DNA of 64,000 bases from Microbacterium sp. VKM Ac-2923 (GCF_022815605.1 NZ_JALGRP010000004.1:298451-362450); one strand, 5' to 3'. Numbered from the stretch's first letter, positions 8,639 to 17,266 are shown. Numbers and translations: made by a program. The notes: generated from the sequence alone by a model not told the origin.

Positions 8639-9093
8639 GACGACTCCGCGACACGTGGAGCGCCATAGAGCACGCGGGCGATGCGGTGGGCGACCTGCTC
8701 GGCGACCAGTTCGGCCTCGAACTCGGGCGTGCTCAGCGTCGGGTCGTCGTAGGGCGATACCGAGGATCGCTCCTGCGGGGCGCCGCTGCAGTGCGCGTCG
8801 TCGAGCAGATGGCCGAGTTCGTGGGACGCCGCGAATTGGCGGTAGAGCGCCGGGTCGGATGCGCGCACGTGGATGGTGCCCGTGCGCTGGTCGGCGAAGA
8901 CCGTGACGAAGCCGGTGAGTGTGCCCCAGCCCCGGGTGTCGGCTTCTTCGACGACGCGCAGACGGATGTCCACGGCGTTCTCGACCGCGCGAACGACGTC
9001 GTCGAATGCCATGCCGACCTCGATGCCCGCCCGGGCGACGGCGCGATCCGTGCGCGCCCGCACGCGCCGCCTCATGTCGTCCGACTCCGTCAC
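8632..9093 (-). CDS. ImmA/IrrE-like zinc metallo-endopeptidase
   Basis: Small soluble protein of 153 residues with a clear HELGH zinc-protease motif at residues 91-95, preceded by a beta-strand region ending in YRQFAAS. ImmA/IrrE proteases typically cleave an XRE-type repressor, and here an XRE gene ends 22 nt upstream. The GTG at 9091-9093 was chosen because GGGGAGG lies 5 nt before it. The longer open frame would overlap the XRE coding region and adds low-complexity residues. Together with the XRE protein it is expected to form a cleavage-controlled switch for the membrane protein and hydrolase downstream. Confidence 0.85.
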   Translation of the reverse strand: MTESDDMRRRVRARTDRAVARAGIEVGMAFDDVVRAVENAVDIRLRVVEEADTRGWGTLTGFVTVFADQRTGTIHVRASDPALYRQFAASHELGHLLDDAHCSGAPQERSSVSPYDDPTLSTPEFEAELVAEQVAHRIARVLYGAPRVAESSW

Positions 9094-9115
9094 GGCCGCC
9101 TCCCCCGTCGGCCGC

Positions 9116-9760
9116 TCATCTCGCGGGCGGCCCGCTGCGCAGGGAATGGGCGATGGCGCGGAGGGCATCGGGTGACATCTGGCCGAGCGCGCGGAACTGG
9201 ATGCTGCTGGCCCCGGCGGCGCGCATGGCCTCGCGAAGGTCGAGCTCGGCATCCGTCCGCTCCGTCACCGCCTCGTCGGTGTGGTCGGTGAGGTACTCGG
9301 TGGGCACGTCGGCCCAGTGCGTGATGAGCCGCAGCACCTCTTCGTCGAGGACGACGGTCGAGGTCTCGGCGGAGAGGAGACTGCTCGCACCGCGAGCGAG
9401 GAACGGATCGATGTCGGCGAGGTGCTGCAGGAGTTCGTCCTCGGTGGCGGCGTGGCTCTCGACCAGTCGGCGCACGCGCGCGGCCAGGGGAGCAGCAGGA
9501 ACCCGGATCTCGATGCGCGCGGACGCCTCGGGACTCGCGACCTCTTCGGGGGTGACGCCGAGGGCGGCGGCGAGGGCTTCGATGTCGTTGGTGTTGTAGG
9601 GCAGCGAGAATCCGGCGCGGGACTGGTAGTAGCTCTTCGTCATCCCGGCGCGCTGAAGCAACTCGCCGACGGTGAGCCCTCTCGCCCTCCGCAGGCGGTC
9701 CACATTCGCCACCACTCGACGGGAGTACCGGGAGGGTGGTCCGACGGCGCCGCGACCCAC
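9116..9760 (-). CDS. XRE-family helix-turn-helix regulator
   Basis: DNA-binding regulator of 214 residues. An XRE HTH covers about residues 17-70 (VDRLRRARGLTVGELLQRAG, then NTNDIEALAAALGV). A C-terminal helical domain of about 130 residues could receive the protease signal. It is the first gene of its operon and starts with GTG at 9758-9760. The spacer upstream contains a locally AT-rich patch with the small palindrome GTAATTAC at 9797-9804, a plausible autoregulatory site. A possible target of the adjacent HELGH protease by analogy with ImmR/ImmA; this is inference. Confidence 0.8.
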   Translation of the reverse strand: MGRGAVGPPSRYSRRVVANVDRLRRARGLTVGELLQRAGMTKSYYQSRAGFSLPYNTNDIEALAAALGVTPEEVASPEASARIEIRVPAAPLAARVRRLVESHAATEDELLQHLADIDPFLARGASSLLSAETSTVVLDEEVLRLITHWADVPTEYLTDHTDEAVTERTDAELDLREAMRAAGASSIQFRALGQMSPDALRAIAHSLRSGPPAR

Positions 9761-9854
9761 ATTCCGATCGTAGACGACCCGCCTCGACGGATGGTCGTAA
9801 TTACCGACTCGTTAGGGTGCTATTTACGATTTCCTGTGCTTGGATGGATCGAGA

Positions 9855-9892
9855 CCGCGGGCGAGGTGGACGTGGGGGACCCTCGCCCGCGG
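9855..9892. terminator. GC-rich hairpin between XRE promoter and GH13 gene
   Basis: CCGCGGGCGAGG pairs with CCTCGCCCGCGG over a 14-nt loop. There is no T-run on either strand. It may terminate the minus-strand GH13 transcript, whose gene ends at 9991, before the XRE operon. Confidence 0.4.
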
Positions 9893-9990
9893 GTCGGGCG
9901 CACCGCCGCTCGGCCATCACCGGCGGGCGCGGCGGCATTGGGGGGCGTCGCGCTCGCCCCTCGCGGACGCCACCCGCCTCGGTCGCCCGC

Positions 9991-11643
9991 TCAGGCGATC
10001 CGTCGCTCCCCCGGCCGGATGACACGCCACCAGCGATATCCATAGCCGTCGAGCGTCACCTCGAAGCCTCCGTTGCCCAGCTCCTCCGCCCCGACGGCGT
10101 CATCGAGCAGGTTCACGACGCTCCACCCCACGGCATCCGCCCCGTCGATCTCGAGGCGGAACGTGCGACCGTCGGGCGCGAAGTTGTGCGCCGCGACGAA
10201 CATGCCGAGCTCGCTGGTGACGGAGTGAGCGAGCACGCACGTATGGGGTTGTTCCAGGATGCCGAACTCCCCCCACCCGATCTCGGGCGAGGCGCGGTAG
10301 TGACGCACGAGGTTCTGCACGAAGCGGAGCATCGAGTCGGGATCGTGCCGCTGCTGCGCCACGTTGACGTGCTGCGGGCCGAAGCCACCCGGGACGATGT
10401 CGGCGATGAGCTCGTCGGCCGTCGAGAAGCCGGCATCCGGTGCGCCCGTCCACTGCATCGGCGTGCGGACGGCGGCACGGCTGCCCTCGATCTCGGGGTT
10501 CTCGCCCATACCGATCTCCTCGCCGTAGTAGAGCACCGGAGCTCCCGGCAGCGAGAAGATGAGGCTGTAGACCATGCGGATGCGGCGCGGGTCGCCCTCC
10601 AGCATCGACGGTAGGCGGCGGGTGATCCCGCGCCCGTGGATGCGCTGCCCCTCCTCGGGCGCGAAGGCGTCGAACACCTCGTCGCGCTCGGCCTCGCTGA
10701 GCTGGTCGAGGGTCAGTTCGTCGTGGTTGCGGACGAAGTTTCCCCACTGGTTGCCGCGGGCGATCTCGGGCCGTGATTCGAGCGCCTCGCGCAGCGGCGT
10801 GACGTCGTGTCGCGCGAGGGACAGGTACAGACGCTGGTTGGCGACGAAGTCGAACTGCATCGTGAGCTCGTCGCCGTCGGCGTCGCCGAAGAAGCGCATC
10901 TGCTCGTCGTAGGGCAGGTTCACCTCGCCGAGCATCATCGCGTGGCCGCTGCGCCGAGAGACGTACCCGCGCAGCTCCCGCAGGAACTCGTGCTCGGGGC
11001 CGTCGTCCCCGTCGATGACGAACGGCACGGCATCCACCCGGAACCCGTCGATCCCGAGCTCGAGCCAGAATCCGATGACCTTGGCGATCTCTTCCCGTAC
11101 CTCGGGGTGGTCGGTGGCGAGGTCGGGCTGGTGCCGGTAGAACGAGTGCTTGTAGTACTGCCCGGCGGTGTCGTCGAAGAACCAGACGCCGTCCTCCACG
11201 TCGGGGAACATGCTCGCCGGGGCATCCGCCGGCACGTCGTCGCGCCACTGGTAGAAGTGGCGGTAACGGCTGTCGCGACTCTTCCGCGCCTCCTGGAACC
11301 ATGGGTGCTGGTCCGAGGTGTGGTTCACCACCAGGTCGACGATGACACGCATGCCGCGGTCATGCGCCGTGCGCAGCACCTCGACCATGTCGCCGAGGGA
11401 GCCGTAGCGCGGATCGACGCCGTAGTAGTCCTCGATGTCGTAGCCGTTGTCTCGCTGCGGCGACGGATAGAACGGGGCGAGCCACAGACACGTCACGCCG
11501 AGCTCGGCCAGGTGGTCGAGCCGCTGCGCGAGGCCCCGCAGGTCGCCGACGCCGTCGTCATCGGCATCCAGGTAGGTCTTGAGGTCGAGGTTGTAGAAGA
11601 CCGCGGTCTTCCACCACAGGTCGCTGGTGTCGGTGAGCCTCAT
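9991..11643 (-). CDS. Trehalose synthase-like GH13 alpha-amylase family protein
   Basis: Glycoside hydrolase family 13 enzyme of 550 residues. The N-terminus WWKTAVFYNLDLKTYLD resembles maltose alpha-D-glucosyltransferase (TreS). The GH13 motifs are visible in order: DLVVNHTSDQH, GFRVDAVPF (nucleophile Asp), MLGEVN (acid/base Glu) and VRNHDELTLD. The NHDEL form is typical of trehalose synthases. The ATG at 11641-11643 follows GGGGGTGAC. It most likely interconverts maltose and trehalose or hydrolyses small alpha-glucans. It stands alone, with no maltokinase or glgE neighbour, so oligo-1,6-glucosidase activity is not excluded. Confidence 0.82.
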   Translation of the reverse strand: MRLTDTSDLWWKTAVFYNLDLKTYLDADDDGVGDLRGLAQRLDHLAELGVTCLWLAPFYPSPQRDNGYDIEDYYGVDPRYGSLGDMVEVLRTAHDRGMRVIVDLVVNHTSDQHPWFQEARKSRDSRYRHFYQWRDDVPADAPASMFPDVEDGVWFFDDTAGQYYKHSFYRHQPDLATDHPEVREEIAKVIGFWLELGIDGFRVDAVPFVIDGDDGPEHEFLRELRGYVSRRSGHAMMLGEVNLPYDEQMRFFGDADGDELTMQFDFVANQRLYLSLARHDVTPLREALESRPEIARGNQWGNFVRNHDELTLDQLSEAERDEVFDAFAPEEGQRIHGRGITRRLPSMLEGDPRRIRMVYSLIFSLPGAPVLYYGEEIGMGENPEIEGSRAAVRTPMQWTGAPDAGFSTADELIADIVPGGFGPQHVNVAQQRHDPDSMLRFVQNLVRHYRASPEIGWGEFGILEQPHTCVLAHSVTSELGMFVAAHNFAPDGRTFRLEIDGADAVGWSVVNLLDDAVGAEELGNGGFEVTLDGYGYRWWRVIRPGERRIA

Positions 11644-11808
11644 GCCGTCACCCCCGTCGGGGCGTCGCGGCGGCGCGGAGCGTGCGGGAAGGTCGTCATC
11701 GGAGCCCTCTTCTCGGGAGCGGTGGCGGCTGGTCCCCTCCGTTCTATCCGGCGCACCTGATCGCGCGCGGGCTCTTGCCTCGGCCGGGACGATGTGCGTC
11801 ACGACAGA

Positions 11809-11882
11809 GGTCCCTGAGCCCGTCGGAGGGATTGACCCCATGCCCCACCGCAGCAGAGGTCCCTGAGCCCGTCGAAGGGACC
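11809..11882. repeat. REP-like palindrome, two adjacent copies
   Basis: Two 25-bp copies of the GGTCCCTGAGCCCGTCGAAGG family lie in direct orientation at 11809-11833 (degenerate right arm) and 11858-11882 (intact). They sit between the LacI gene end and the GH13 start, in a 262-bp spacer that must also hold the GH13 promoter. Confidence 0.75.
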
Positions 11883-11905
11883 GGGACGCACGGTTCGACC
11901 GCGCG

Positions 11906-12886
11906 TCAGAGGCGGCAGGACTCCCGCTCGACCAGCGACACGTCGATGACCGTGACCTCGTCGAGGCCGAGACCGGCGTCGGGTTCGAGCCGCGCGAACA
12001 CCCGCTCGGCGGCGAGCGCGCCGATGCGGCGGGGGTCCTGGTCGATCACGGTGACGGCGGGGCTGAGCGTGTCGGCCATGGGGAAGTCGCCGAAGCCGAC
12101 GAACGGCAAGGGGTTGCCGCGCAGCACGTGCGCGAGCGCCATCGACGAGCGGGCGTTCGCCGAGAAGATCGCGGTGGGCGGTTCGTCGAGCGCGCGGAGG
12201 GTTTCGAGAGCGGATGCCGCGGACTCGCGGTCGGACACCTGCGAGGCCACGAGACGCTCGTCGATCTCGACCCCGGCTTCGCGGAGGGCTCGGCGCCAGC
12301 CCTCGACGCGCTTGGTCTCGGTGGAGAGGTGGACCATATCGCCGAGGTAGGCGATGCGTCGGTGCCCGTGCGAGAGCAGGTGGCCGGTGGCGAGGTGGGC
12401 GCCGGCCTCGTCGTTCTCGGTGAAGGTGTCGGTCGTGAGCCCCGCGGGGGCGCGGTCGACGAAGACGATGGGGGTGTGCCCGCGCCACCGCTCGAGCCAC
12501 GAGTGGTCGGTGCCGACGGGGGCGATGACGAGCCCGGTGAGCTGGCGGCCCAGGAGCGATTCGAGGGCTGCCCGCTCGTCGGCGGGGTTCTCGCCGAGGC
12601 TCGTGACGAGGGTGGACAGGCCGTGGCGTCGCGCGGTGTCCTCGACGCTGCGGGCGATGGCGGCGAAGAAGGGGTCGACGACGTCGGGCACGGCCACGCC
12701 GATGACGGAGGCGCGACCCGCGCGGAACGTGGTCGCCAGGGCGTTGGGCACGTAGTTGAGCTCGCGCATCGCGGCCTCGACGATCGCCCGGGTGTCGGGC
12801 AGCACGTGGGGGTCGTCGTTGAAGACCCGCGAGACGGTCTTCGTACTCACACCCGCGCGCTGGGCGACGTCGCGCATCGTCGTCAC
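11906..12886 (-). CDS. LacI-family transcriptional repressor, no. 1
   Basis: Sugar-responsive DNA-binding repressor of 326 residues. The HTH is at the extreme N-terminus (MRDVAQRAGVSTKTVSRVFN), followed by a hinge region and a periplasmic-binding-like effector domain (VIGVAVPDVVDPFFAAI ... GLVIAPV). The GTG start at 12884-12886 has a strong GGAGGTG 5 nt upstream. It lies downstream of the FGGY kinase/LacD aldolase genes on the same strand, which makes it the best candidate to bind the TGACACCGGTGTCA sites at that locus and at the first locus. That link is an inference from position. Confidence 0.92.
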   Translation of the reverse strand: MTTMRDVAQRAGVSTKTVSRVFNDDPHVLPDTRAIVEAAMRELNYVPNALATTFRAGRASVIGVAVPDVVDPFFAAIARSVEDTARRHGLSTLVTSLGENPADERAALESLLGRQLTGLVIAPVGTDHSWLERWRGHTPIVFVDRAPAGLTTDTFTENDEAGAHLATGHLLSHGHRRIAYLGDMVHLSTETKRVEGWRRALREAGVEIDERLVASQVSDRESAASALETLRALDEPPTAIFSANARSSMALAHVLRGNPLPFVGFGDFPMADTLSPAVTVIDQDPRRIGALAAERVFARLEPDAGLGLDEVTVIDVSLVERESCRL

Positions 12887-13218
12887 GAGGCACCTCCGGG
12901 ATGTGGGCGAGTGGCGGCTTCGACGTGCAACCCTATCCGCCGGGGAGGGGATGCCACCGCCGCGCGCTCTGCGCGGAGGACCGCCGGACGCCGGGCTCCG
13001 ACGGGCGTCGACAGCCCGCCGGCCCGCGCCCGACACCGATCCCCGGCGAACGCGAGCGCCGCCTCCCGCGCGACGGTCGCCCGTGCGTCATCCGTCCGCC
13101 GCGGAGTGGGGGATGTGCCCGCCCGCCCGGCACCGCGGCATCCGTCCTCCGCGTGCACCCGCGGGCGGATGCCGGACGCGGTCATGGACGTACCCGGCGC
13201 CGGGCGGTCGAGCTCATC
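12887..13218. other. Spacer of 332 bp without a supported gene
   Basis: Lies between the aldolase stop and the LacI start, both minus strand. Open frames exist on both strands but have Arg/Pro/Gly-rich translations, no ribosome sites and no family resemblance. It should contain the LacI promoter, though I could not pick convincing boxes. GGATGCCGG-type arms near 13170 are typical GC hairpin material. Confidence 0.5.
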
Positions 13219-14106
13219 TCAGCGGCCGTCGACGGCGTCGGCGAGTTCGCGCAGGCGCGGCAGGGCGCGGCCCGAGAGCAGCTCCTCGCGGCGACCGGCA
13301 TCGATCGAGAGGCTGTCCTTCCACAGCGACCGGCCGGCCATCGCGCCCGAGGCACCGTTCGCGACAGCGGTGCGCACCTGCTCGATGAAGGTCTCGTGGT
13401 CGACACCGGCCGACAGCACGGCCCACGGCACGCCCTGGGCGACCTCGGTCACGCGGGCGCTGGCCTCGGCCGAGCCCGGGTACTGGAGCTTGAGGATCTT
13501 GGAGCCGCACGCGACGGCGAGGGCGGCGCCGTCGACGACGAGGTCGGCGAACTTCGCTTTGTAGTCCTCGTCGCTCTCGTCTTCGAGCTGGTAGGTGAGC
13601 AGCTCGACGATCAGCAGCAGGCCCTCGGCCTCGCAGGCGGTGACGAGGTCGCGGATCTCCTGGGCGACGCGGGAGTCGGCATCCTGCTTGTCGGGGCGCG
13701 TGTAGTAGAGCATCTTCGCGACGGTGCCGCCCATGTCGCGGACCGTACGGGGCGTCACGCCGGGCACGAAGCGCGTGTACTTCAGACCGTCGACGGTCTC
13801 GAAGCCCGAGGCGTCGAGGCCCACGACGAGCCCGGTGTCGCGGTCGAGCACGCCGTCGTCGACGATCTGCGGCAGCGCGACCTCGGGGTCGAGCAGGATC
13901 GCGGGAGCGTGGTTGGCGAGGTGGCGCACGAGGTCGGCCTTCACGGCGGCGAGCTCTTCGCGCGAGATGGCGTCGGAGCCGTTGGGGGCGTCCTTGATCG
14001 CGGCCTTCATGCCGTTGCGCTGGTCGGCGGCGACGATGAGCATGTGGCCGTCGGCGGTGCTGATCGACTGGAGCGCGCGGCGCTCGAGGGTGGTGAGTTC
14101 GTTCAT
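13219..14106 (-). CDS. LacD/YihT-type class I aldolase
   Basis: Schiff-base aldolase of 295 residues, related to tagatose-1,6-bisphosphate aldolase (LacD) and sulfofructosephosphate aldolase (YihT). Seen: the N-terminal MLIVAADQRNGMK motif and the putative lysine in ILKLQYP (about K206), followed by a C-terminal phosphate-binding GASGAMAGRSLWKD loop. The ATG at 14104-14106 follows AGAGAAGAGAG. It lies 53 nt downstream of the FGGY kinase gene, so kinase and aldolase form a short pathway: phosphorylate a ketose, then cleave to C3 units. The precise sugar phosphate is not determined. Confidence 0.85.
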   Translation of the reverse strand: MNELTTLERRALQSISTADGHMLIVAADQRNGMKAAIKDAPNGSDAISREELAAVKADLVRHLANHAPAILLDPEVALPQIVDDGVLDRDTGLVVGLDASGFETVDGLKYTRFVPGVTPRTVRDMGGTVAKMLYYTRPDKQDADSRVAQEIRDLVTACEAEGLLLIVELLTYQLEDESDEDYKAKFADLVVDGAALAVACGSKILKLQYPGSAEASARVTEVAQGVPWAVLSAGVDHETFIEQVRTAVANGASGAMAGRSLWKDSLSIDAGRREELLSGRALPRLRELADAVDGR

Positions 14107-14159
14107 GATCTCTCTTCTCTGGGGTCTGTTCGCTCGGCTGGACCGAGCGGGGTCTGGGG

Positions 14160-15611
14160 TCAGGAGGGGACGGATGCCGAGACGAGGCGCCGCGCCATGT
14201 CGGCGGCTCCGAACGCGACGTCCTGCTCGCGGGTGGACAGGGACGCATCGGGCAGCACCTCGGCGCGGGCGCGGCGGACACTCGCCATACCCGCCCATCC
14301 GCCGGTGAGCGTGGAGCGGGTCGCGGGCGCGACTTCTCGGTCCATCGCGGCGATGAGGGCGGCGACCTCGTCGTTGCTGTGGCGCAGCACCGCGCCGAAG
14401 ATCTCGGCCGGCGAGGCTTCGGTGTGCAGGGTCAGGCGCAGCACGCCGTCGTCGTTGCGGGCACCGGTCACCTCGATGGCGCCGGCGGGCAGCTCGCCCT
14501 CGAACGGCAGCGCCATCACGGCGGCATCCAGCGCGTCGCGGCCGGCGCGGTCGCTGATCCCCGCCGCGTGCAGGGCGCGGCGCAGCAGCAGCCCGGTCTT
14601 CACCCCGGCGACGAGCACGTGCTTTCCCGGGACCACGTGGCGCACTTCGTTGATGAGGGCGTCGGCCAGACGCTGGCGGGCCGCGAAGCCCAGCGGTGCG
14701 TCCAGCACGCGCAGCAGCACCTCGGCGGTGCCGAGCGAGACGTGGTAGCTGTCGGCATCCATGGTCCCGTTGGCCTGGGCGGCGACGAGATGGTCGTGCC
14801 CGGCGACGGTGAGAGCGGCGCCCGCGACGCGCGGCCCGAAGGCATCGGATGCCGTACCCCAGCCGAGTCCGCCACCGCGCAGCGGCGGGAGCAGGGCGTC
14901 GTCGACGCCGAGCGCGTCGAGCATGGCGGGCCAGGCGGCGCCGGAGTCCTGGTCGATGAGCCCGGTGCGGGAGGCGAGGGAGAGCTCCAGCGCGACATCG
15001 CCGCCGAGGGCCGCGACGACGAACTCGGGCAGGTCGAGCCAGCGGAGACCGGCGAGGTCGGTGCCCTGGTCGCGCAGCCAGGCGAGCTTGGCGACGCTCA
15101 CCTGGGCGCCGAGCGGCAGACCGGTGCGGCCGGCGAATTCCTCGCGCACCTCGGCGGGGAAGGCGGCGATCTGCTCGAGCCCGCGCGGGTCGAACCAGGC
15201 GAAGCCCGGGCCCGCGGCGGCGCCGTTCGCGTCGATCAGGATGCCGGTCTCCCCCATGCCGGCGACGGCGAACGATGTCAGCGGCTCGCTCGTCCGCGGT
15301 GCCAGCTCGGCATCCACGAGATCGATGAGCGTGCGGACCGCCCGGAGCAGGTCGGCGGCGGCGATGTCGGTGGTGCCGCCCTCGCCGACGCGCCACGGGG
15401 TGGGAACCTGGGCGCCGGCGATCTCCGTGCCGTCGTCGTCGATGACGAGCATCTTGATGGCGGTGCTGCCGAGGTCGAGCCCGGCGTGCAGGCCGGTCGA
15501 TGCGGCACGCGAGGGAGCCCCTGCCCCGCCGAGCCGTGACGCGGCCGCGGTGTTCGACCCCGTCGGGTTCGTGAGCGCATCGGCCAAGATCATGTCACCG
15601 GTGTCTCGCAT
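14160..15611 (-). CDS. FGGY-family carbohydrate kinase, no. 1
   Basis: Sugar kinase of the FGGY (xylulokinase/gluconokinase) family, 483 residues. It has an N-terminal phosphate-1 motif LDLGSTAIKM near residue 45, a substrate-domain segment FAWFDPRGLEQ, AGHDHLV, GTAEVLLR and an adenosine-type TGGW near the C-terminus. About 40 extra residues precede the first strand compared with the paralogue at 34397-35788. The ATG at 15609-15611 was chosen because GGAGAGGA lies 9 nt upstream. With that start, an operator copy (15593-15606) lies inside codons 2-7; a later ATG at 15591-15593 would place it upstream. Confidence 0.85.
   Translation of the reverse strand: MRDTGDMILADALTNPTGSNTAAASRLGGAGAPSRAASTGLHAGLDLGSTAIKMLVIDDDGTEIAGAQVPTPWRVGEGGTTDIAAADLLRAVRTLIDLVDAELAPRTSEPLTSFAVAGMGETGILIDANGAAAGPGFAWFDPRGLEQIAAFPAEVREEFAGRTGLPLGAQVSVAKLAWLRDQGTDLAGLRWLDLPEFVVAALGGDVALELSLASRTGLIDQDSGAAWPAMLDALGVDDALLPPLRGGGLGWGTASDAFGPRVAGAALTVAGHDHLVAAQANGTMDADSYHVSLGTAEVLLRVLDAPLGFAARQRLADALINEVRHVVPGKHVLVAGVKTGLLLRRALHAAGISDRAGRDALDAAVMALPFEGELPAGAIEVTGARNDDGVLRLTLHTEASPAEIFGAVLRHSNDEVAALIAAMDREVAPATRSTLTGGWAGMASVRRARAEVLPDASLSTREQDVAFGAADMARRLVSASVPS
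15593..15606. promoter_or_regulatory. LacI-type operator, internal copy at FGGY gene start
   Basis: TGTCACCGGTGTCT matches the palindrome TGACACCGGTGTCA at 12 of 14 positions. It is downstream of the kinase promoter, 67 bp centre to centre from the site at 15660-15673, and could serve as an auxiliary operator for looping. Confidence 0.55.
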
Positions 15612-15659
15612 GAGCGGCCGTCCTCTCCGGAACTTCTTCGAGTCCCGGAATTCCAAGCA

Positions 15660-15673
15660 TGACACCGGTGACT
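15660..15673. promoter_or_regulatory. LacI-type operator between FGGY kinase and kinase-HAD gene
   Basis: TGACACCGGTGACT is 12 of 14 identical to the palindrome. It lies between the -35 and -10 of the minus-strand promoter (TAGACG at 15679-15684, 17 bp, CATGCT at 15656-15661). It also overlaps the -35 of the plus-strand promoter (ATGACA 15659-15664, 18 bp, TATGGT 15683-15688). One bound repressor would shut both genes. Confidence 0.6.
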
Positions 15674-15694
15674 TGCTACGTCTATGGTGGGGGT

Positions 15695-16915
15695 ATGCCG
15701 TCGCCGTGTCAAATACCCGAATCGCTTGCCGTCGTCGTCGCCGGAACGGCCGGCAGTGGCAAGAGCACGCTCGGTCGGGCGATCGCTGAGCGCCTGCGAG
15801 CGCCCCTCGTCGACCTCGACAGCGTGACCACGCCCCTCCTCGACGCCCTGCCCGCCGGGGTGCTGAGTGACCACTGGCTCACGTCGCCGCACGCCCCCGC
15901 GATCCGCGCCGGACGCTACGCCGCCCTGCGCGCCACCGCCGCCGATGCCCTCTCCACCGCGGGTCGCGTGGTGGTCGTGGCGCCGTTCACCGCCGAGCTC
16001 ACCGGGGGTCCCGAGTGGGCGGAGCTGGTTGCGGCCCTCTCCCCCGCCGAGCCGCACGTCGTGCACGTCGACGGAGACCCCGCCGTGCTGGCATCCCGTC
16101 GCTCCTCACGCGGAGCGTCTCGCGACGCGCACCGGCCCGACACCGCCCCCGTGGCACCCTCGATCCCGGTGACCGCCGTCGACGCCGAGCTGTCGACGGC
16201 GCAGCAATTGGCCCGCGTCCTGCCGGCGCTGGGGATCCGGCGGCCGGTCGACGCGAGCGCTGCGATCTTCACGCGCGAGTTCGACGCCGTGCTCTTCGAC
16301 CTCGACGGCACACTGGTGGACTCGACGGCATCCGTGGTGCGGTCATGGCGCCGATTCGCCGAGCATTTCGGCGTGTCGATGGAAGCCCTGCACGCTAACC
16401 ACGGCCAGCCCGCGCGCACGCTCGTGGGTCACCTGCTGCCCGCCGACCGGCATGCCGAAGCGCTCGTGCACGTCACCGACCTCGAGGTGACGGATGCCGT
16501 GGGCCTCCTCCCCATCCGCGGAGCCGCCGCCTTCTTCGCGTCGGTGCCCGCCGGGCGCCGGGCCATCGTCACGTCGGGGTCGGTGCCGATCGCGACCGCC
16601 CGCCTCGCTGCGTCGGGCTACGACCGGCCCGACGTGTTCGTCACGGTCGACGACGTCGTGCAGGGCAAACCCCACCCCGAGCCGTTTTTGTTGGCCGCGT
16701 CCCGCTTCGGCGTCGACCCGGCCCGCTGCCTCGTCGTCGAGGACGCCCCCGCCGGCATCGCCGCGGCCCGCGCGGCGGGGTGCGCCGTTCTCGCGCTGAC
16801 CGGGACGACGGCGGAGGAGGAGCTGAGCGCCGACCTCGTGGTGGACGGGTTGGATGCTGTGCGGGTGGAGGTTCTGGCGTCGGGGGCGTTGCGGTTGGTG
16901 CCTGCCGGGCTCTGA
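15695..16915 (+). CDS. Fusion of P-loop kinase domain and HAD-family phosphatase
   Basis: 406 residues in two parts. Residues 1 to about 175 form a small P-loop kinase-like domain (Walker A GTAGSGKST, near residues 17-25) of the gluconokinase/shikimate-kinase type. From about residue 190 a HAD-IA hydrolase follows: FDLDGTLVDST (nucleophile and acid Asp), VTSGS (motif II), GKPHPEPF (motif III Lys) and VVEDAPAGI (motif IV). A kinase joined to a phosphatase suggests removal of a dead-end sugar phosphate or balanced control of phosphorylation. No ribosome site is seen and the ATG lies 6 nt after the -10 box, so the mRNA is probably leaderless. It is co-regulated with the FGGY kinase. Confidence 0.8.
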   Translation: MPSPCQIPESLAVVVAGTAGSGKSTLGRAIAERLRAPLVDLDSVTTPLLDALPAGVLSDHWLTSPHAPAIRAGRYAALRATAADALSTAGRVVVVAPFTAELTGGPEWAELVAALSPAEPHVVHVDGDPAVLASRRSSRGASRDAHRPDTAPVAPSIPVTAVDAELSTAQQLARVLPALGIRRPVDASAAIFTREFDAVLFDLDGTLVDSTASVVRSWRRFAEHFGVSMEALHANHGQPARTLVGHLLPADRHAEALVHVTDLEVTDAVGLLPIRGAAAFFASVPAGRRAIVTSGSVPIATARLAASGYDRPDVFVTVDDVVQGKPHPEPFLLAASRFGVDPARCLVVEDAPAGIAAARAAGCAVLALTGTTAEEELSADLVVDGLDAVRVEVLASGALRLVPAGL

Positions 16916-17266
16916 CAGCGGAGCTGCGTGCGCTGCGCGCGGGGCGTTCGGGACGGGAAGACGTTCTCTGTCCGCAATCCCTCTGGCCGGAGCCCCGCCC
17001 CCTCGACACGGCGTCGGGGTCTCCCCCCGGGGCGTGCGCCGTCGACACAAGAACAACCGATGCGAAAAGATCGGGACCCGTTTGGCACGGTGCCGCGTTT
17101 CGCAACGGGGTTCTGCACCGATCGCGGCCGCGAGTTGTCGGGCTTCTCGATGCGCGTCACGCGCGCGATCATAGGTGGTGCGAAACCGATCGGTTTTGCA
17201 CCACAGCGCCGCGACCACCGGCGCGGGCGAAGCCGTGAGGAGCACGCCTCACTCAAGGAGAAGGCG
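16916..17266. other. Left edge of island, no supported gene
   Basis: This 351-bp stretch follows the fusion gene. It contains the 30-bp palindrome at 17175-17204 and looser GTTTGGCACGG/GTTTCGCAACG sequences around 17080-17110 that resemble degenerate half-copies. Translations are low-complexity and no family is recognised. Confidence 0.5.
17175..17204. repeat. 30-bp palindrome, left copy
   Basis: The left arm reads GTGGTGCGAAACCGA and the right arm TCGGTTTTGCACCAC; the arms are complementary at every position but one. Its reverse complement matches the first 25 bases of the copy at 18715-18744. Together they bracket two minus-strand genes. Confidence 0.8.

Noticed and set aside
12883..13185. 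100-codon frame between LacI and the aldolase
   Set aside because: It overlaps the LacI start and ribosome site, and its translation is low-complexity Arg/Ala/Gly.
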